This document shows positions 34,223-42,517 of a stretch of 64,000 bases of DNA, piece by piece; the stretch's first letter is position 1, and every line of letters begins with the position of its first letter. The position numbers and the translations under genes are program-made. The DNA is from Hoylesella marshii DSM 16973 = JCM 13450. Its GTDB lineage: Bacteria; Bacteroidota; Bacteroidia; Bacteroidales; Bacteroidaceae. Below the pieces are notes generated by a model. That model was not told where the DNA came from. It worked only from the letters and a program-made list of their open reading frames with translations, and ran no database searches. The stretch is from contig NZ_GL397214.1 in the NCBI RefSeq assembly GCF_000146675.1, positions 1,555,247 through 1,619,246 of the forward strand. Direction: 5' to 3'.

Positions 34223-35908
34223 ATGCCCCAAACGTTCCGTCATATAGCCGTGTTGCTCTATGCAACGCTCTTCTATACGGTCTTCTTATCAGGCCTTTCA
34301 TGGCTTGTGGGAGGTACGATAACGCTCTTCCATCTGCCCCTTTCATTCCTGTTTGGCTGTCTGTTTTTTGGGAAAGAGACAGGCCGACACGTAAGAGAGA
34401 TCGCTTCAGCATTGATCATCATCATCGTATCGATAGGTCTCTCAGCACTTATCTATGACTACAGTGCCGACGGACAATGGTACCACATGCCTGCTGCCTA
34501 TGCTCTTTCCCATGGATGGAATCCCGTCTACGAAAGTCACAACCCCATCATAGCCGATGTTCATACGGCCAATCTCTGGATAGATCACTATTGCAAAGGC
34601 ATTGAGACGATGGCTGCCACCATTGTCGCTGTGACAGGAAACGTAGAGTCGGGGAAGGCAGTCAACCTCATCATGCTGACGGCCACTTTCCTTTTACTAT
34701 GCGATTTCCTTTCTTCTGATTTCCCTCTCAAGTCCAAACGGAAGATTCTCTTTTATGCTTTCGTCTTGGCTCTTTCTCCTATTGTGGCCTGCGAACTGTT
34801 TACGTTTTACATCGATTGGGTGACTTATTACAGTGTGGTGTGGTTGTTCATCATCTTATACCGACTGAACAGGAAGCCGAATCATAGGCTGCTGTATCTT
34901 CTTTTCATGACCATCTTCATCGGGGGAAGCACAAAACTCAACATCACCTTTTGGATGGGCTATTTCGTTTTCTTCTTCCTTATCTTCCTATGGGTGAAGA
35001 AGAAACGTGCACTTATGAAGCAAGTATTTCTCACGGCCATGCTGAGCGTGGTCTCCATGCTGTTCATTGCCTGTTTCAATCCCTTTATTACCAACTTTAA
35101 AGACCATCACAATCCCATCTATCCTTTCGGCGATAAACAGTTGGGAGCACCCGTTACAAGTGCCATTATCTCTGGATGTCAACCTCGATACATCGTCAAT
35201 GAGCCCAGAGTAAAACAAGTCTTTATCGGACTGACAGCACGACCCAACGGCGGCTATAGGTCTGCATACATTCCGCCTTACAAGATAACAGCGACCAACA
35301 TCATGAAATCCGGTGCCATGACAGCCAACGTTGGGGGTGGCGGATTGTTTTTTGTAGACATCCTGTTGTTGAGTATCATACTATTATTGTTGTGCCGCAA
35401 TCATCCCGCTCGTAAGCCCGTGTTACTAACAACGGCCATTCTCTTTCTGGCACAGTTCGTCTTGCCCTATGGCTCTTGTTACCGATATGTACCCTTTGTC
35501 TATCTCATCCCGTTGCTGTTCATGCTCTATTCCGAGCTGGCCGGTTTCAGATGGCGCGGTGCCCGCTATATAAGAAGGGGCTTGTATGTGCTCGTACTTC
35601 TCAATATTACCCTCGATACAGCCATTGCAACGGGCTTTGGCATCCGTCATACATATATTATTCGCACGTATGTGGAGAAGATACGACAACAGCCAAAAGC
35701 AGCCACCTTCAAAACCACCAACTGGAGTTTTATCCATAAAGTTTACGGGGGAAATGTGGAAGACACGACTATCACAAACCCATCAAAGGCTTCGCGTTTC
35801 GTACCTATTCCCCATCAGAAGGGCGATTCCATCTGGGTAGATGCGACAAAGATTACTCCGCTGCCATCGTTTAAGAATCCTTTGTTGAAAAAAGTAATGG
35901 AGTTATAA
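34223..35908 (+). CDS. Large membrane protein, probable GT-C-type glycosyltransferase
   Basis: The protein has 561 residues with about ten to twelve hydrophobic segments. After the first few comes YDYSADGQWYHMPAAYAL near residue 78, an acidic extracytoplasmic loop with D-G-Q-x-Y-H, as in GT-C enzymes that use polyprenyl-phosphate sugars. The C-terminal 100 residues are soluble and contain WSFIHKVYGG. I do not recognise an exact family. Directly following a polyprenyl-phosphate phosphoribosyltransferase gene, it is best read as the enzyme that moves that lipid-linked pentose to the glycan outside the membrane. A polymerase or ligase role is the alternative. Confidence 0.65.
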   Translation: MPQTFRHIAVLLYATLFYTVFLSGLSWLVGGTITLFHLPLSFLFGCLFFGKETGRHVREIASALIIIIVSIGLSALIYDYSADGQWYHMPAAYALSHGWNPVYESHNPIIADVHTANLWIDHYCKGIETMAATIVAVTGNVESGKAVNLIMLTATFLLLCDFLSSDFPLKSKRKILFYAFVLALSPIVACELFTFYIDWVTYYSVVWLFIILYRLNRKPNHRLLYLLFMTIFIGGSTKLNITFWMGYFVFFFLIFLWVKKKRALMKQVFLTAMLSVVSMLFIACFNPFITNFKDHHNPIYPFGDKQLGAPVTSAIISGCQPRYIVNEPRVKQVFIGLTARPNGGYRSAYIPPYKITATNIMKSGAMTANVGGGGLFFVDILLLSIILLLLCRNHPARKPVLLTTAILFLAQFVLPYGSCYRYVPFVYLIPLLFMLYSELAGFRWRGARYIRRGLYVLVLLNITLDTAIATGFGIRHTYIIRTYVEKIRQQPKAATFKTTNWSFIHKVYGGNVEDTTITNPSKASRFVPIPHQKGDSIWVDATKITPLPSFKNPLLKKVMEL

Positions 35909-36041
35909 CCGTGAAAATTACGTATATCTTTCCTTGGGCTTACTCTGTACAATAGACAACTTTACCCCTAAGCTCATTAACACATTAAACAAACGAAGAG
36001 AAGGTTCTTTAATACATACATAACATAAGCCATAAACTTCT

Positions 36042-36674
36042 ATGAAGTACGAGTATATAAAAGAAGTTGATATTCACCTCCCTATTGCAGAAAATTACAA
36101 AGATGTGTGGACGTTCATACAAAGTGATTATTTTAGAATGAAAGGTAAAACGGCTAACTTTTCTGCTACGTTGGCTTTTCTTTTTATAGAACCCACCTTT
36201 TGGTTTCTATTCTGGCTTCGTATAGCTTCGTATAAAAAGAAAAATCTTTTATGGATGATTGCAAAATTTATTCATAGGAGGAATATGTTTAAATATCATA
36301 TGCTTATTCCTGCAAGCACCCGTATTGGGTTTGGAATATATATAGGACATCCATTGTCTATAGTTATAAATTCTTCTGCCATCATAGGAAATAATGTAAC
36401 AATAAGCCAATTTACCAATATTGGAGCAAATCATACAAGGGCTGCTTACATAGGGGATAACGTATATATGGCACCATCTGTATTACTTATAGAAGCGATT
36501 TCCATTGGCAGTAATAGTACTATAGGGGCAGGCAGTATTGTTCCTAAAAACATACATTCTAACTGCACAGTGGCAGGAAACCCTGCAAGAGTAATTAAAG
36601 AGAATACACCTGCCCGCTATTTAGGAACTCCATGGAAATTTAGTCCTATTGAAGAAACAATTAAACACTTGTAG
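36042..36674 (+). CDS. Hexapeptide-repeat acetyltransferase (CysE-like fold)
   Basis: The protein has 210 residues. An N-terminal helical part of 90 residues is followed by left-handed beta-helix repeats (IPASTRIGFGIYIGHPL, IIGNNVTISQFTNIG, IGDNVYMAPSV, IGSNSTIGAGSIV), with GNPARVIKE at the end. The histidine in IGHPL corresponds to the catalytic His of serine acetyltransferases. In a polysaccharide locus it most likely O-acetylates a sugar in the cytosol. Its base composition is very AT-rich compared with the gene upstream, and so is the next gene, marking a second imported patch. Confidence 0.8.
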   Translation: MKYEYIKEVDIHLPIAENYKDVWTFIQSDYFRMKGKTANFSATLAFLFIEPTFWFLFWLRIASYKKKNLLWMIAKFIHRRNMFKYHMLIPASTRIGFGIYIGHPLSIVINSSAIIGNNVTISQFTNIGANHTRAAYIGDNVYMAPSVLLIEAISIGSNSTIGAGSIVPKNIHSNCTVAGNPARVIKENTPARYLGTPWKFSPIEETIKHL

Positions 36675-36676
36675 CG

Positions 36677-37675
36677 ATGTTATCAACACTCATTATACTT
36701 ACTTTTTATCTGCTTCTTTGCGCAAAGAATACAGATTTTGTCCCAACAGACTTTACACTTGACAAAACAAATCTACTGAAAGCGATACTTCCTTTTGGCA
36801 TCATTCTTCATCATATATCATTTAATGCTTCACAAAGTGTATTATACGATTTTCGTTTTACAGGTCCCTATATTGTGGGGTTGTTCTTTTTTATGAGTGG
36901 TTATGGGTTAGAATGCCAATATCGTAAGGGTAAAATAAGTTTCAGGGCGTTACCTGCGAAACTAAAAAAACTTTTTATTCCTTTTATAATTCCCGTGATT
37001 TGTTATTTATTTTTAGCTATTGTGGTAGAAAAAGAGACTGTTCACAACATTCTTAAAGGAGTTTTTTTAGATGGTCAAATCTTACTTCCTCATACTTGGT
37101 TTATCAGTGTTTTAGTAGCAATCTATATTTGTTATTTTAGTACGCGTCAACTTATCAAAGACAATAAGATTCATCTTCTTATTTTATTTATTCTTTTCAC
37201 CTCCTTTGCCATTATGATAAAAACATCTAATAATAGCCATATTTATACAAGCAACTATGCTTTCTTAATAGGAATGGTCGTGCAACAGAATGAGAAGCAA
37301 TGGATTATATGGGCTTCGAAATGGTATGTTTATGTCTCTGCTTTTATCCTCTTTACCTTCATTTCATTTTCTTATATAGAAAATAGACCCATCTTTAAAG
37401 GGGCAGGAATTATTGGAGTACCGCTTTACGTATGTACTTTTATTCTGTTAATCACGAAGATTCCAGCACATTACAGCACAAAAATCACTCGTTTTTTCTG
37501 TATGATTAGCTATGAAATGTACTTATTTCAAGGCATTAGTATTTTGCTTATCTACCATTTTAATATAATTCCTTTGTGGCAATCTGTGGTTTGCATACTC
37601 ACATTAAACATCCTTTTATCGTTCATTTCTCATAAAGTAATAATATATTCTTCTACATTATGCCACAAAAGATAG
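36677..37675 (+). CDS. Membrane acyltransferase (acyltransferase-3 family), AT-rich
   Basis: The protein has 332 residues with about ten hydrophobic segments. KAILPFGIILHHISF carries the histidine pair and PYIVGLFFFMSGYGLECQYRKG matches the family block near the second segment. Its likely role is sugar O-acetylation at the inner membrane. It starts two bases after the hexapeptide gene and overlaps the next gene by 16 bases. The pair of different acetyltransferases in one AT-rich block suggests that they arrived together. Confidence 0.75.
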   Translation: MLSTLIILTFYLLLCAKNTDFVPTDFTLDKTNLLKAILPFGIILHHISFNASQSVLYDFRFTGPYIVGLFFFMSGYGLECQYRKGKISFRALPAKLKKLFIPFIIPVICYLFLAIVVEKETVHNILKGVFLDGQILLPHTWFISVLVAIYICYFSTRQLIKDNKIHLLILFILFTSFAIMIKTSNNSHIYTSNYAFLIGMVVQQNEKQWIIWASKWYVYVSAFILFTFISFSYIENRPIFKGAGIIGVPLYVCTFILLITKIPAHYSTKITRFFCMISYEMYLFQGISILLIYHFNIIPLWQSVVCILTLNILLSFISHKVIIYSSTLCHKR

Positions 37676-38715
37676 CCTATATCATTAATCATTTAGGAGA
37701 ATCAGGGGTAAACAATGTAGTACTTGATTTAGTGACACAATTTCAGTTGCACGGACATCGCTGTGTGGTCTACTATTTAAAAGAGAAGAAAGAGATTCTT
37801 GATTTTCCCTGTTCGATGCAGAAGTTGGATGAAAGTATTTACCAAGCGGACGTGATTCATGCCCACGGACTTGCCCCCATGCTCTGGGTATCCAAGCACA
37901 AAAAACGATTAAGGCAACACGGCAAACTTTCGCCCAAGCTCATTACAACCCTACATTGCTATTGTTGGCAAGACTTTACCGACACTTATTCACCCTTAAA
38001 AGGCATGTTACTCTGTTTGTTATTCTTGTTTTCGGCACGCTCGTTCGATAAAATCGTGTGCCTCAGTAAGCATATGCAGCACTACTATCAAGGGAAGATG
38101 CCCGCCCAAAAGCTTACTTACGCCTATAATACTCGAGTACTGTCTCACACCGAAACACTCTCAGAAAAAGAACAACTACAACTGCAACGTTTTAAGGGAA
38201 ACGGCATTTTGATAGGCATGAACTGTGTATTGTTGTTGCGCAAAGGCATCGACGTGATGCTCAAAGCCATGCGCCTGTTGCCCGACACTTATAAACTTTA
38301 CATCGTGGGGACAGGAAAAGAAGAAGCATTATTCAAGTCGATGGTCGATAAAGACCTCGCCCCGCGCATTCGCTTTGCAGGGGCTCGTCCACGTGCACAT
38401 CGTTATCTCTCTCTGTACGATATCTATGCACTGCCAAGTCGCAGTGAGGGTTTCCCGTTAGCACTGCTCGAAGCCGCCGACTACGGTAAGCGGGTGGTCT
38501 GTTCCGCCTTACCCGTTGTTAAGGAATGTTTCACCGACGATGAACTAATCACATTCCCCATGCCCTCAGAAACGGCATTGGCAGCAGCCATTCAAACAGC
38601 CATGACACGTCCGGAGCTATGCACAAACATCAAGAAACGTTTTGACCGAGACTATTCTCCCGAAAGTTTTTATCGGAGGTATATGACGATTTACCATCAA
38701 GAAACTTTCCATTGA
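37660..38715 (+). CDS. Family 4 glycosyltransferase
   Basis: The protein has 351 residues. INHLGESGVNNVVLDLV is the N-terminal glycine loop, DVIHAHGLAPML the usual acceptor-side strand, and SRSEGFPLALLEAADYG the donor-binding motif with E263 and E271. GILIGMNCVLLLRKGIDVMLKAM opens the second domain, where standard members have a basic residue near the start. It ends the block before the IS200-like gene. GC content is higher than in the two preceding genes. Confidence 0.85.
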   Translation: MPQKIAYIINHLGESGVNNVVLDLVTQFQLHGHRCVVYYLKEKKEILDFPCSMQKLDESIYQADVIHAHGLAPMLWVSKHKKRLRQHGKLSPKLITTLHCYCWQDFTDTYSPLKGMLLCLLFLFSARSFDKIVCLSKHMQHYYQGKMPAQKLTYAYNTRVLSHTETLSEKEQLQLQRFKGNGILIGMNCVLLLRKGIDVMLKAMRLLPDTYKLYIVGTGKEEALFKSMVDKDLAPRIRFAGARPRAHRYLSLYDIYALPSRSEGFPLALLEAADYGKRVVCSALPVVKECFTDDELITFPMPSETALAAAIQTAMTRPELCTNIKKRFDRDYSPESFYRRYMTIYHQETFH

Positions 38716-38816
38716 GGACGCAACCGTTTCTTTATGATATGAGAATAGAATTTATTGAAAGGGGCAAACGATATCTTTTTTCTGTCATAAGTCTGATAGA
38801 CAAATAGTGAAAAGTT

Positions 38817-39272
38817 ATGGCACAATCTTTATCCAAGGTCTATATACACATTATTTTCCATATTGCTTCATCCTCTGTACCTATCAAAAAAGAGGTTGAT
38901 GGAGCATTATATAATTATATGGGAGGGATATTGAAAGAATTAGATTGTGTCCCGATAAAGATAAACGGCATGCCAGACCACATTCATCTCCTATTTGTAT
39001 TATCACGAATGCAATCTATTGCAAATGTCGTAGAACAGTTGAAAATCAATTCTACAAGATGGTTGAAAGAAAAGAATTCCTGCTATCAAAAGTTTGCATG
39101 GCAGCATGGATATGGAGCATTCTCTGTCAGTGCATCTATATGTGAGAATGTGAAACAGTATATTGAACAACAGGAAAGTCATCATGTCAAACATTCGTAT
39201 CAAGAAGAGTTAAGAGAATTCTTCCGTCGTTACAAAATTGAGTATAACGAAAAATATGTTTGGAATGATTAG
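38817..39272 (+). mobile_element. IS200-like Y1 transposase (REP-associated tyrosine transposase-like)
   Basis: The protein has 151 residues, the usual size. The HUH motif is H55-I-H57 in GMPDHIHLLF, and the catalytic tyrosine is Y115 in ENVKQYIEQQESHH. The C-terminus EFFRRYKIEYNEKYVWND is characteristic of the Bacteroidetes branch. The gene is full length and should be active as far as motifs show. No tnpB lies beside it. Ninety bases after its stop begins a family of small hairpin repeats (39363 onward), the arrangement expected for a RAYT gene and its REP substrates rather than for a plain IS200 copy. I did not find clear element ends. Confidence 0.85.
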
Positions 39273-39362
39273 TCATTCGTCGTTTTTGCATAGGAAAGAT
39301 AAGAAGAAAGGAGTGATATGAGGGTGGTATTAGGAGAGAAGGTGTTTTCATGGAATGTTGTA

Positions 39363-39446
39363 TCGCACCTTCAGCGCTCTATTTAGGGCACATCACAATA
39401 CCCGGCGCTTTGCGCTGGGCTGATATATAACGCTCTTTCAGAGCTC
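39363..39446 (+). repeat. REP-like element, single copy next to the transposase gene
   Basis: It starts TCGCACCTTCAGCGCTCTA and ends CGCTCTTTCAGAGCT, with the inverted repeat CCCGGCGC-TTT-GCGCTGGG in the middle. It aligns with the inverted copy at 8352-8434 and, in the same order of hairpins, with the reverse complement of the 66-bp array units. Confidence 0.75.
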
Positions 39447-39669
39447 GATTACACCACAAATATAGCATAAAAGCGATTGCGGACAGCCATCAAGACAAAA
39501 ACGCAGAAACAAAGTTCGCTATGCGAAGCGAAGCGGAAACGAAGTTCGCTGACACGAAGAGGAAGCAAAGAAAAGTACGAACGATGGTTACGCAGTACGA
39601 AAATCTTGATACCCCACACCGGCAACACAGTATATAATAAACCTAAACGACCATTGTTCTATGCTCACT
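39447..39669. other. Spacer between solo REP-like copy and array
   Basis: It holds the direct repeats AAGTTCGCTATGCGAAGCGAAGCGGAAACG and AAGTTCGCTGACACG (shown only in part: AAGTTCGCT twice, 39513 and 39543). No gene is visible; short frames here are arginine- and lysine-rich. Confidence 0.4.
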
Positions 39670-39689
39670 GATGAACAAAACGCATCAAA

Positions 39690-40045
39690 AAACAGAGCAA
39701 TGAAAGTGCGAAACATATGAATCCGGTGCGAAGCGCTGGGTAAAAAACCATCCACGAACAAAGCACTGAAAGTGCGAAAGATATGAGCATAGTGCGAAGT
39801 ACTGGATAAAAGACCACCCACAAATAGAGCACTGAAAGTGCGAAAGATATAAGCCCAGTGCGAAGCGCTGGGTAAAAAACCATCTACAAACAAAACACTG
39901 AAAGTGCGAAACAGATGAATCCGGTGCGAAGCGCTGGGTAAAAGACCATCCACAAACAAAGCACTGAAAGTGCGAAAGATATGAGCCCAGTGCGAAGCGC
40001 TGGGTAAAAGATCACCCACAAACAGAGCGCTGAAAGTGCGATACA
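39690..40045 (-). repeat. 66-bp tandem array of paired hairpins, about 5.5 units
   Basis: The motif GTGCGAAG begins at 39726, 39792, 39858, 39924 and 39990, an exact 66-base period. Each unit holds two inverted repeats: GCACTgaAAGTGC and CCCAGTGC-GAA-GCGCTGGG (with one G-T pair). Units differ by a few substitutions but not in length. Read on the minus strand the units match the solo element at 39363. A minus-strand frame of 152 codons runs through the array because 66 is divisible by three; it is a product of the repeat. Confidence 0.9.
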
Positions 40046-40214
40046 ATGATATTGGAGTAAACGCCCTTCAACCTATAACGGTTTAAAAATCATTTGAAAC
40101 ATCCCGTTTGTTCTCTTCACATCTCTCACCTCTTTATCTTTTCTATGGCTAAAGCAAAGCCGGCAGACAGGTATCTCCATCACCACGAAAAAGCGGATGA
40201 AAGATATGGCAAAA

Positions 40215-40298
40215 CAAAAGCTATGCTTTTAACGGGTAGAAAGATAGCTTTTACACGCTCAAAGCTATCCTTTCATAACGCAAAAGCTATGCTTTTTC
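40215..40298. repeat. 22-bp quasi-tandem array, copy 1 (AAAGCTATGCTTTT type)
   Basis: Four successive units of 21-22 bases each contain AAAGC-TAT-GCTTT or a near variant (AAAGATAGCTTT, AAAGCTATCCTTT), separated by spacers such as TACACGCTC. Similar arrays occur at 48477-48560 and 56394-56500. Each lies between genes. Confidence 0.75.
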
Positions 40299-40460
40299 AA
40301 TATTGAAGATAACTTACTTGTTATCAATGTGATACAACAAAGCGGCAGATGGTTGAAGCCCCATGAGCCCAAAAACGGGTGACCAACCGTAGAAAACGAA
40401 CTTCAAAACACTCCGCTCCATAGCACGATAACCCCCATCTGAAAGCATCAAACAGCATAT

Positions 40461-41288
40461 ATGGACAAACTGAAATTCTCGGTGGCCATGTCGGTCTATA
40501 AAAACGATAACCCCGAATACGTGCAGACGGCACTCGACAGCATTATCAAGCAAACCTGCGTACCCGACGAAATCGTATTGGTGGCCGACGGTCCCATACC
40601 CGATGCCCTGCGCGAGGTCATCGAACACACCCGCAAACGATTCCCCCAGCTACGTCCTCTCTATCAAGAGAAGAATGCAGGACTTGGCGAAGCACTCAGA
40701 ATAGCTGTGGAAAACGCCCGTTACGACTACATTGCGCGTATGGATAGCGATGATATTTCGCTGCCGGAACGCTTTGAGAAGCAGATAAAATGTTTCCGTG
40801 AAGACCCATCCCTCTCGATTGTAGGGGGCATGATAACGGAGTTTGTCGATACACCAGACAACATCACAGGACGTCGTCTATTACCGTTGACCGATGCAAA
40901 GATTAAGAAATTCATGCGTTCCCGTTGTGGTGTAAACCATGTAACCGTGATTTTCAAGAAGTCGGAGCTGCTGCGCGTAGGCAACTATCAACCTTTTTAT
41001 CATCAAGAGGACTATTATCTGTGGGCACGGATGATAAAGGGTGGTTGCGTGTTCAGAAACATTCCGGACGTTGTTGTCAATGTGCGCGCCGGCAGAGACC
41101 AATATGCCCGTCGCGGTGGAATCAAGTATATGAAGAGCCAAATCAAGATGTTTCACTTCATGTATAAGGAAGGTGTCATCACGCTTCCTCGTCTTTTATA
41201 CAACTATGCAGTAAGGTCGGCCGTACAGTTCCTCATGCCTAATGTGCTGAGAACATGGATTTATCAGCATTTTTTGAGAAAGAAATAG
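40461..41288 (+). CDS. Family 2 glycosyltransferase (AmsE-like)
   Basis: The protein has 275 residues. FSVAMSVYKNDNPEYVQTALDSI and VLVADGPIPDAL, then IARMDSDDISLPERF (D95-S-D-D), are the pattern of amylovoran AmsE-like enzymes. YHQEDYYLWARMI is the later acidic block. It follows 1.2 kb of repeats and is the first gene of a GC-richer group. Its C-terminal end overlaps nothing once the next gene is started at 41369. Confidence 0.85.
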   Translation: MDKLKFSVAMSVYKNDNPEYVQTALDSIIKQTCVPDEIVLVADGPIPDALREVIEHTRKRFPQLRPLYQEKNAGLGEALRIAVENARYDYIARMDSDDISLPERFEKQIKCFREDPSLSIVGGMITEFVDTPDNITGRRLLPLTDAKIKKFMRSRCGVNHVTVIFKKSELLRVGNYQPFYHQEDYYLWARMIKGGCVFRNIPDVVVNVRAGRDQYARRGGIKYMKSQIKMFHFMYKEGVITLPRLLYNYAVRSAVQFLMPNVLRTWIYQHFLRKK

Positions 41289-41368
41289 TCCGTCATCGAC
41301 CTTTTCCTGCCTGTCATTTTTTAGCAACCGACGCACCGAAAGCAAACTCCCGTAGCAAAAGCAGCCAC

Positions 41369-42502
41369 ATGAAAAAGTTGAATCACACAGAGATACAATT
41401 TTTAGAGCTTTACAAAAGCAGCCTTTGGGGTACGCCTTTGAAAGACGAACTGTTTGCTTCGGAAGCCACAGATTGGTCGCGCATCGTTGAGATAGCCAAA
41501 CAGCAGACGGCTATAGCCTGTACGGCTGATGCCTTATCGCACCTGCCGAAAGACCTCGTGCCTCATGACCTACGGCTACAACTCATCGGTTCGGTGCTGT
41601 CGGTACAGAGAGCCAATGAAGCCATGAACCGGCTCTTACCCCAACTCTTCTCGCTGCTCAAAGCAGAAGGCATCAGAACTTGGTTGCTGAAAGGGCAAGG
41701 ATTGGCTTGTCATTATCCTGCACCTGAACTGCGGCAGTCGGGCGACATCGACCTCTTCTTTCCCAATTTACAACAGTTCTACCAAGCCTACAACCTCTTC
41801 TCGCAGACATTCCGACGAACGGAAGAACTGCAACCCGACTCGCTGCACGCCACTTTCGAGTACCAAAACATCGTCATCGAACTGCACGGAAAGATTGTTT
41901 TGCGCATCAATCGCAAGTTAGATAAGAATTTTAACGGTTGGTTACACAATATAACAGGCTGCCCTTACGATAATACAATAGAGATAGCCGGTGGACAGAT
42001 AGCAATTCCTCCGGTCTGCTTCGATGCCATCTTTATCCTGATACATACCGTACGGCACTATTTCGGGGGAGGTATCGGCCTCCGACAAGTGAGCGATTGG
42101 ATGCGATTCCTTTACGTAAAAAGAGAGGAGATAGACCTTTCCACATTGGAAAAAGACATCGAAAAGCTCGGATTAGGCAAGATTTGGCGCGTCTTTGCCA
42201 CAATGGCGGTAGAGCTGTTGGGCTGCCCCGAAGAGGCGATGCCTCTGTACCGGAAAGGAAAATACACGGCAGAAAGCCGGAAAGTACTGCGGTATATCCT
42301 CGACTCCGGTAACTTCGGACAGCATGATAAGCGTATAAAAAGCCAATCGAAGTATTATCTTTTAAGGAGATGGAAAGCCCTTACAGGGCATTTGAAGATG
42401 AAGTTCAGAAACGTAACCATGTTTCCCGAAGAAGCACTTTACGATGTTCCGAACTTTATAAAAGATGGTTTACATCGCACACAGTTTTGGGAAAAAAGAT
42501 AA
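41369..42502 (+). CDS. NTP_transf_5-like nucleotidyltransferase-fold protein
   Basis: The protein has 377 residues from ATG 41369 (MKKLNHTEIQFLELYKSS), preferred over an in-frame ATG at 41255 inside the upstream gene. The central motif WLLKGQGLACHYPAPELRQSGDIDLFF (in parts: LLKGQGLA, RQSGDIDLFF) carries the two metal-binding aspartates near 126-128 of the polymerase-beta-like nucleotidyltransferase fold. The family is common in capsule loci, but its reaction is not established. Other proteins of this fold (LicD, fukutin) transfer alditol or choline phosphate from CDP donors, and a CDP-alditol cassette lies at 8663. That link is inference only. Confidence 0.75.
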   Translation: MKKLNHTEIQFLELYKSSLWGTPLKDELFASEATDWSRIVEIAKQQTAIACTADALSHLPKDLVPHDLRLQLIGSVLSVQRANEAMNRLLPQLFSLLKAEGIRTWLLKGQGLACHYPAPELRQSGDIDLFFPNLQQFYQAYNLFSQTFRRTEELQPDSLHATFEYQNIVIELHGKIVLRINRKLDKNFNGWLHNITGCPYDNTIEIAGGQIAIPPVCFDAIFILIHTVRHYFGGGIGLRQVSDWMRFLYVKREEIDLSTLEKDIEKLGLGKIWRVFATMAVELLGCPEEAMPLYRKGKYTAESRKVLRYILDSGNFGQHDKRIKSQSKYYLLRRWKALTGHLKMKFRNVTMFPEEALYDVPNFIKDGLHRTQFWEKR

Positions 42503-42517
42503 AAGAGTTATCAATCT

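Noticed and set aside
39690..40045. CRISPR-like array
   Set aside because: The whole 66-base unit repeats; there are no unique spacers between short repeats and no cas genes nearby.
39588..40046. Minus-strand 152-codon frame with 22-residue repeats
   Set aside because: It exists only because the 66-bp array unit is divisible by three and stop-free in one frame; the repeated peptide follows the hairpins exactly.
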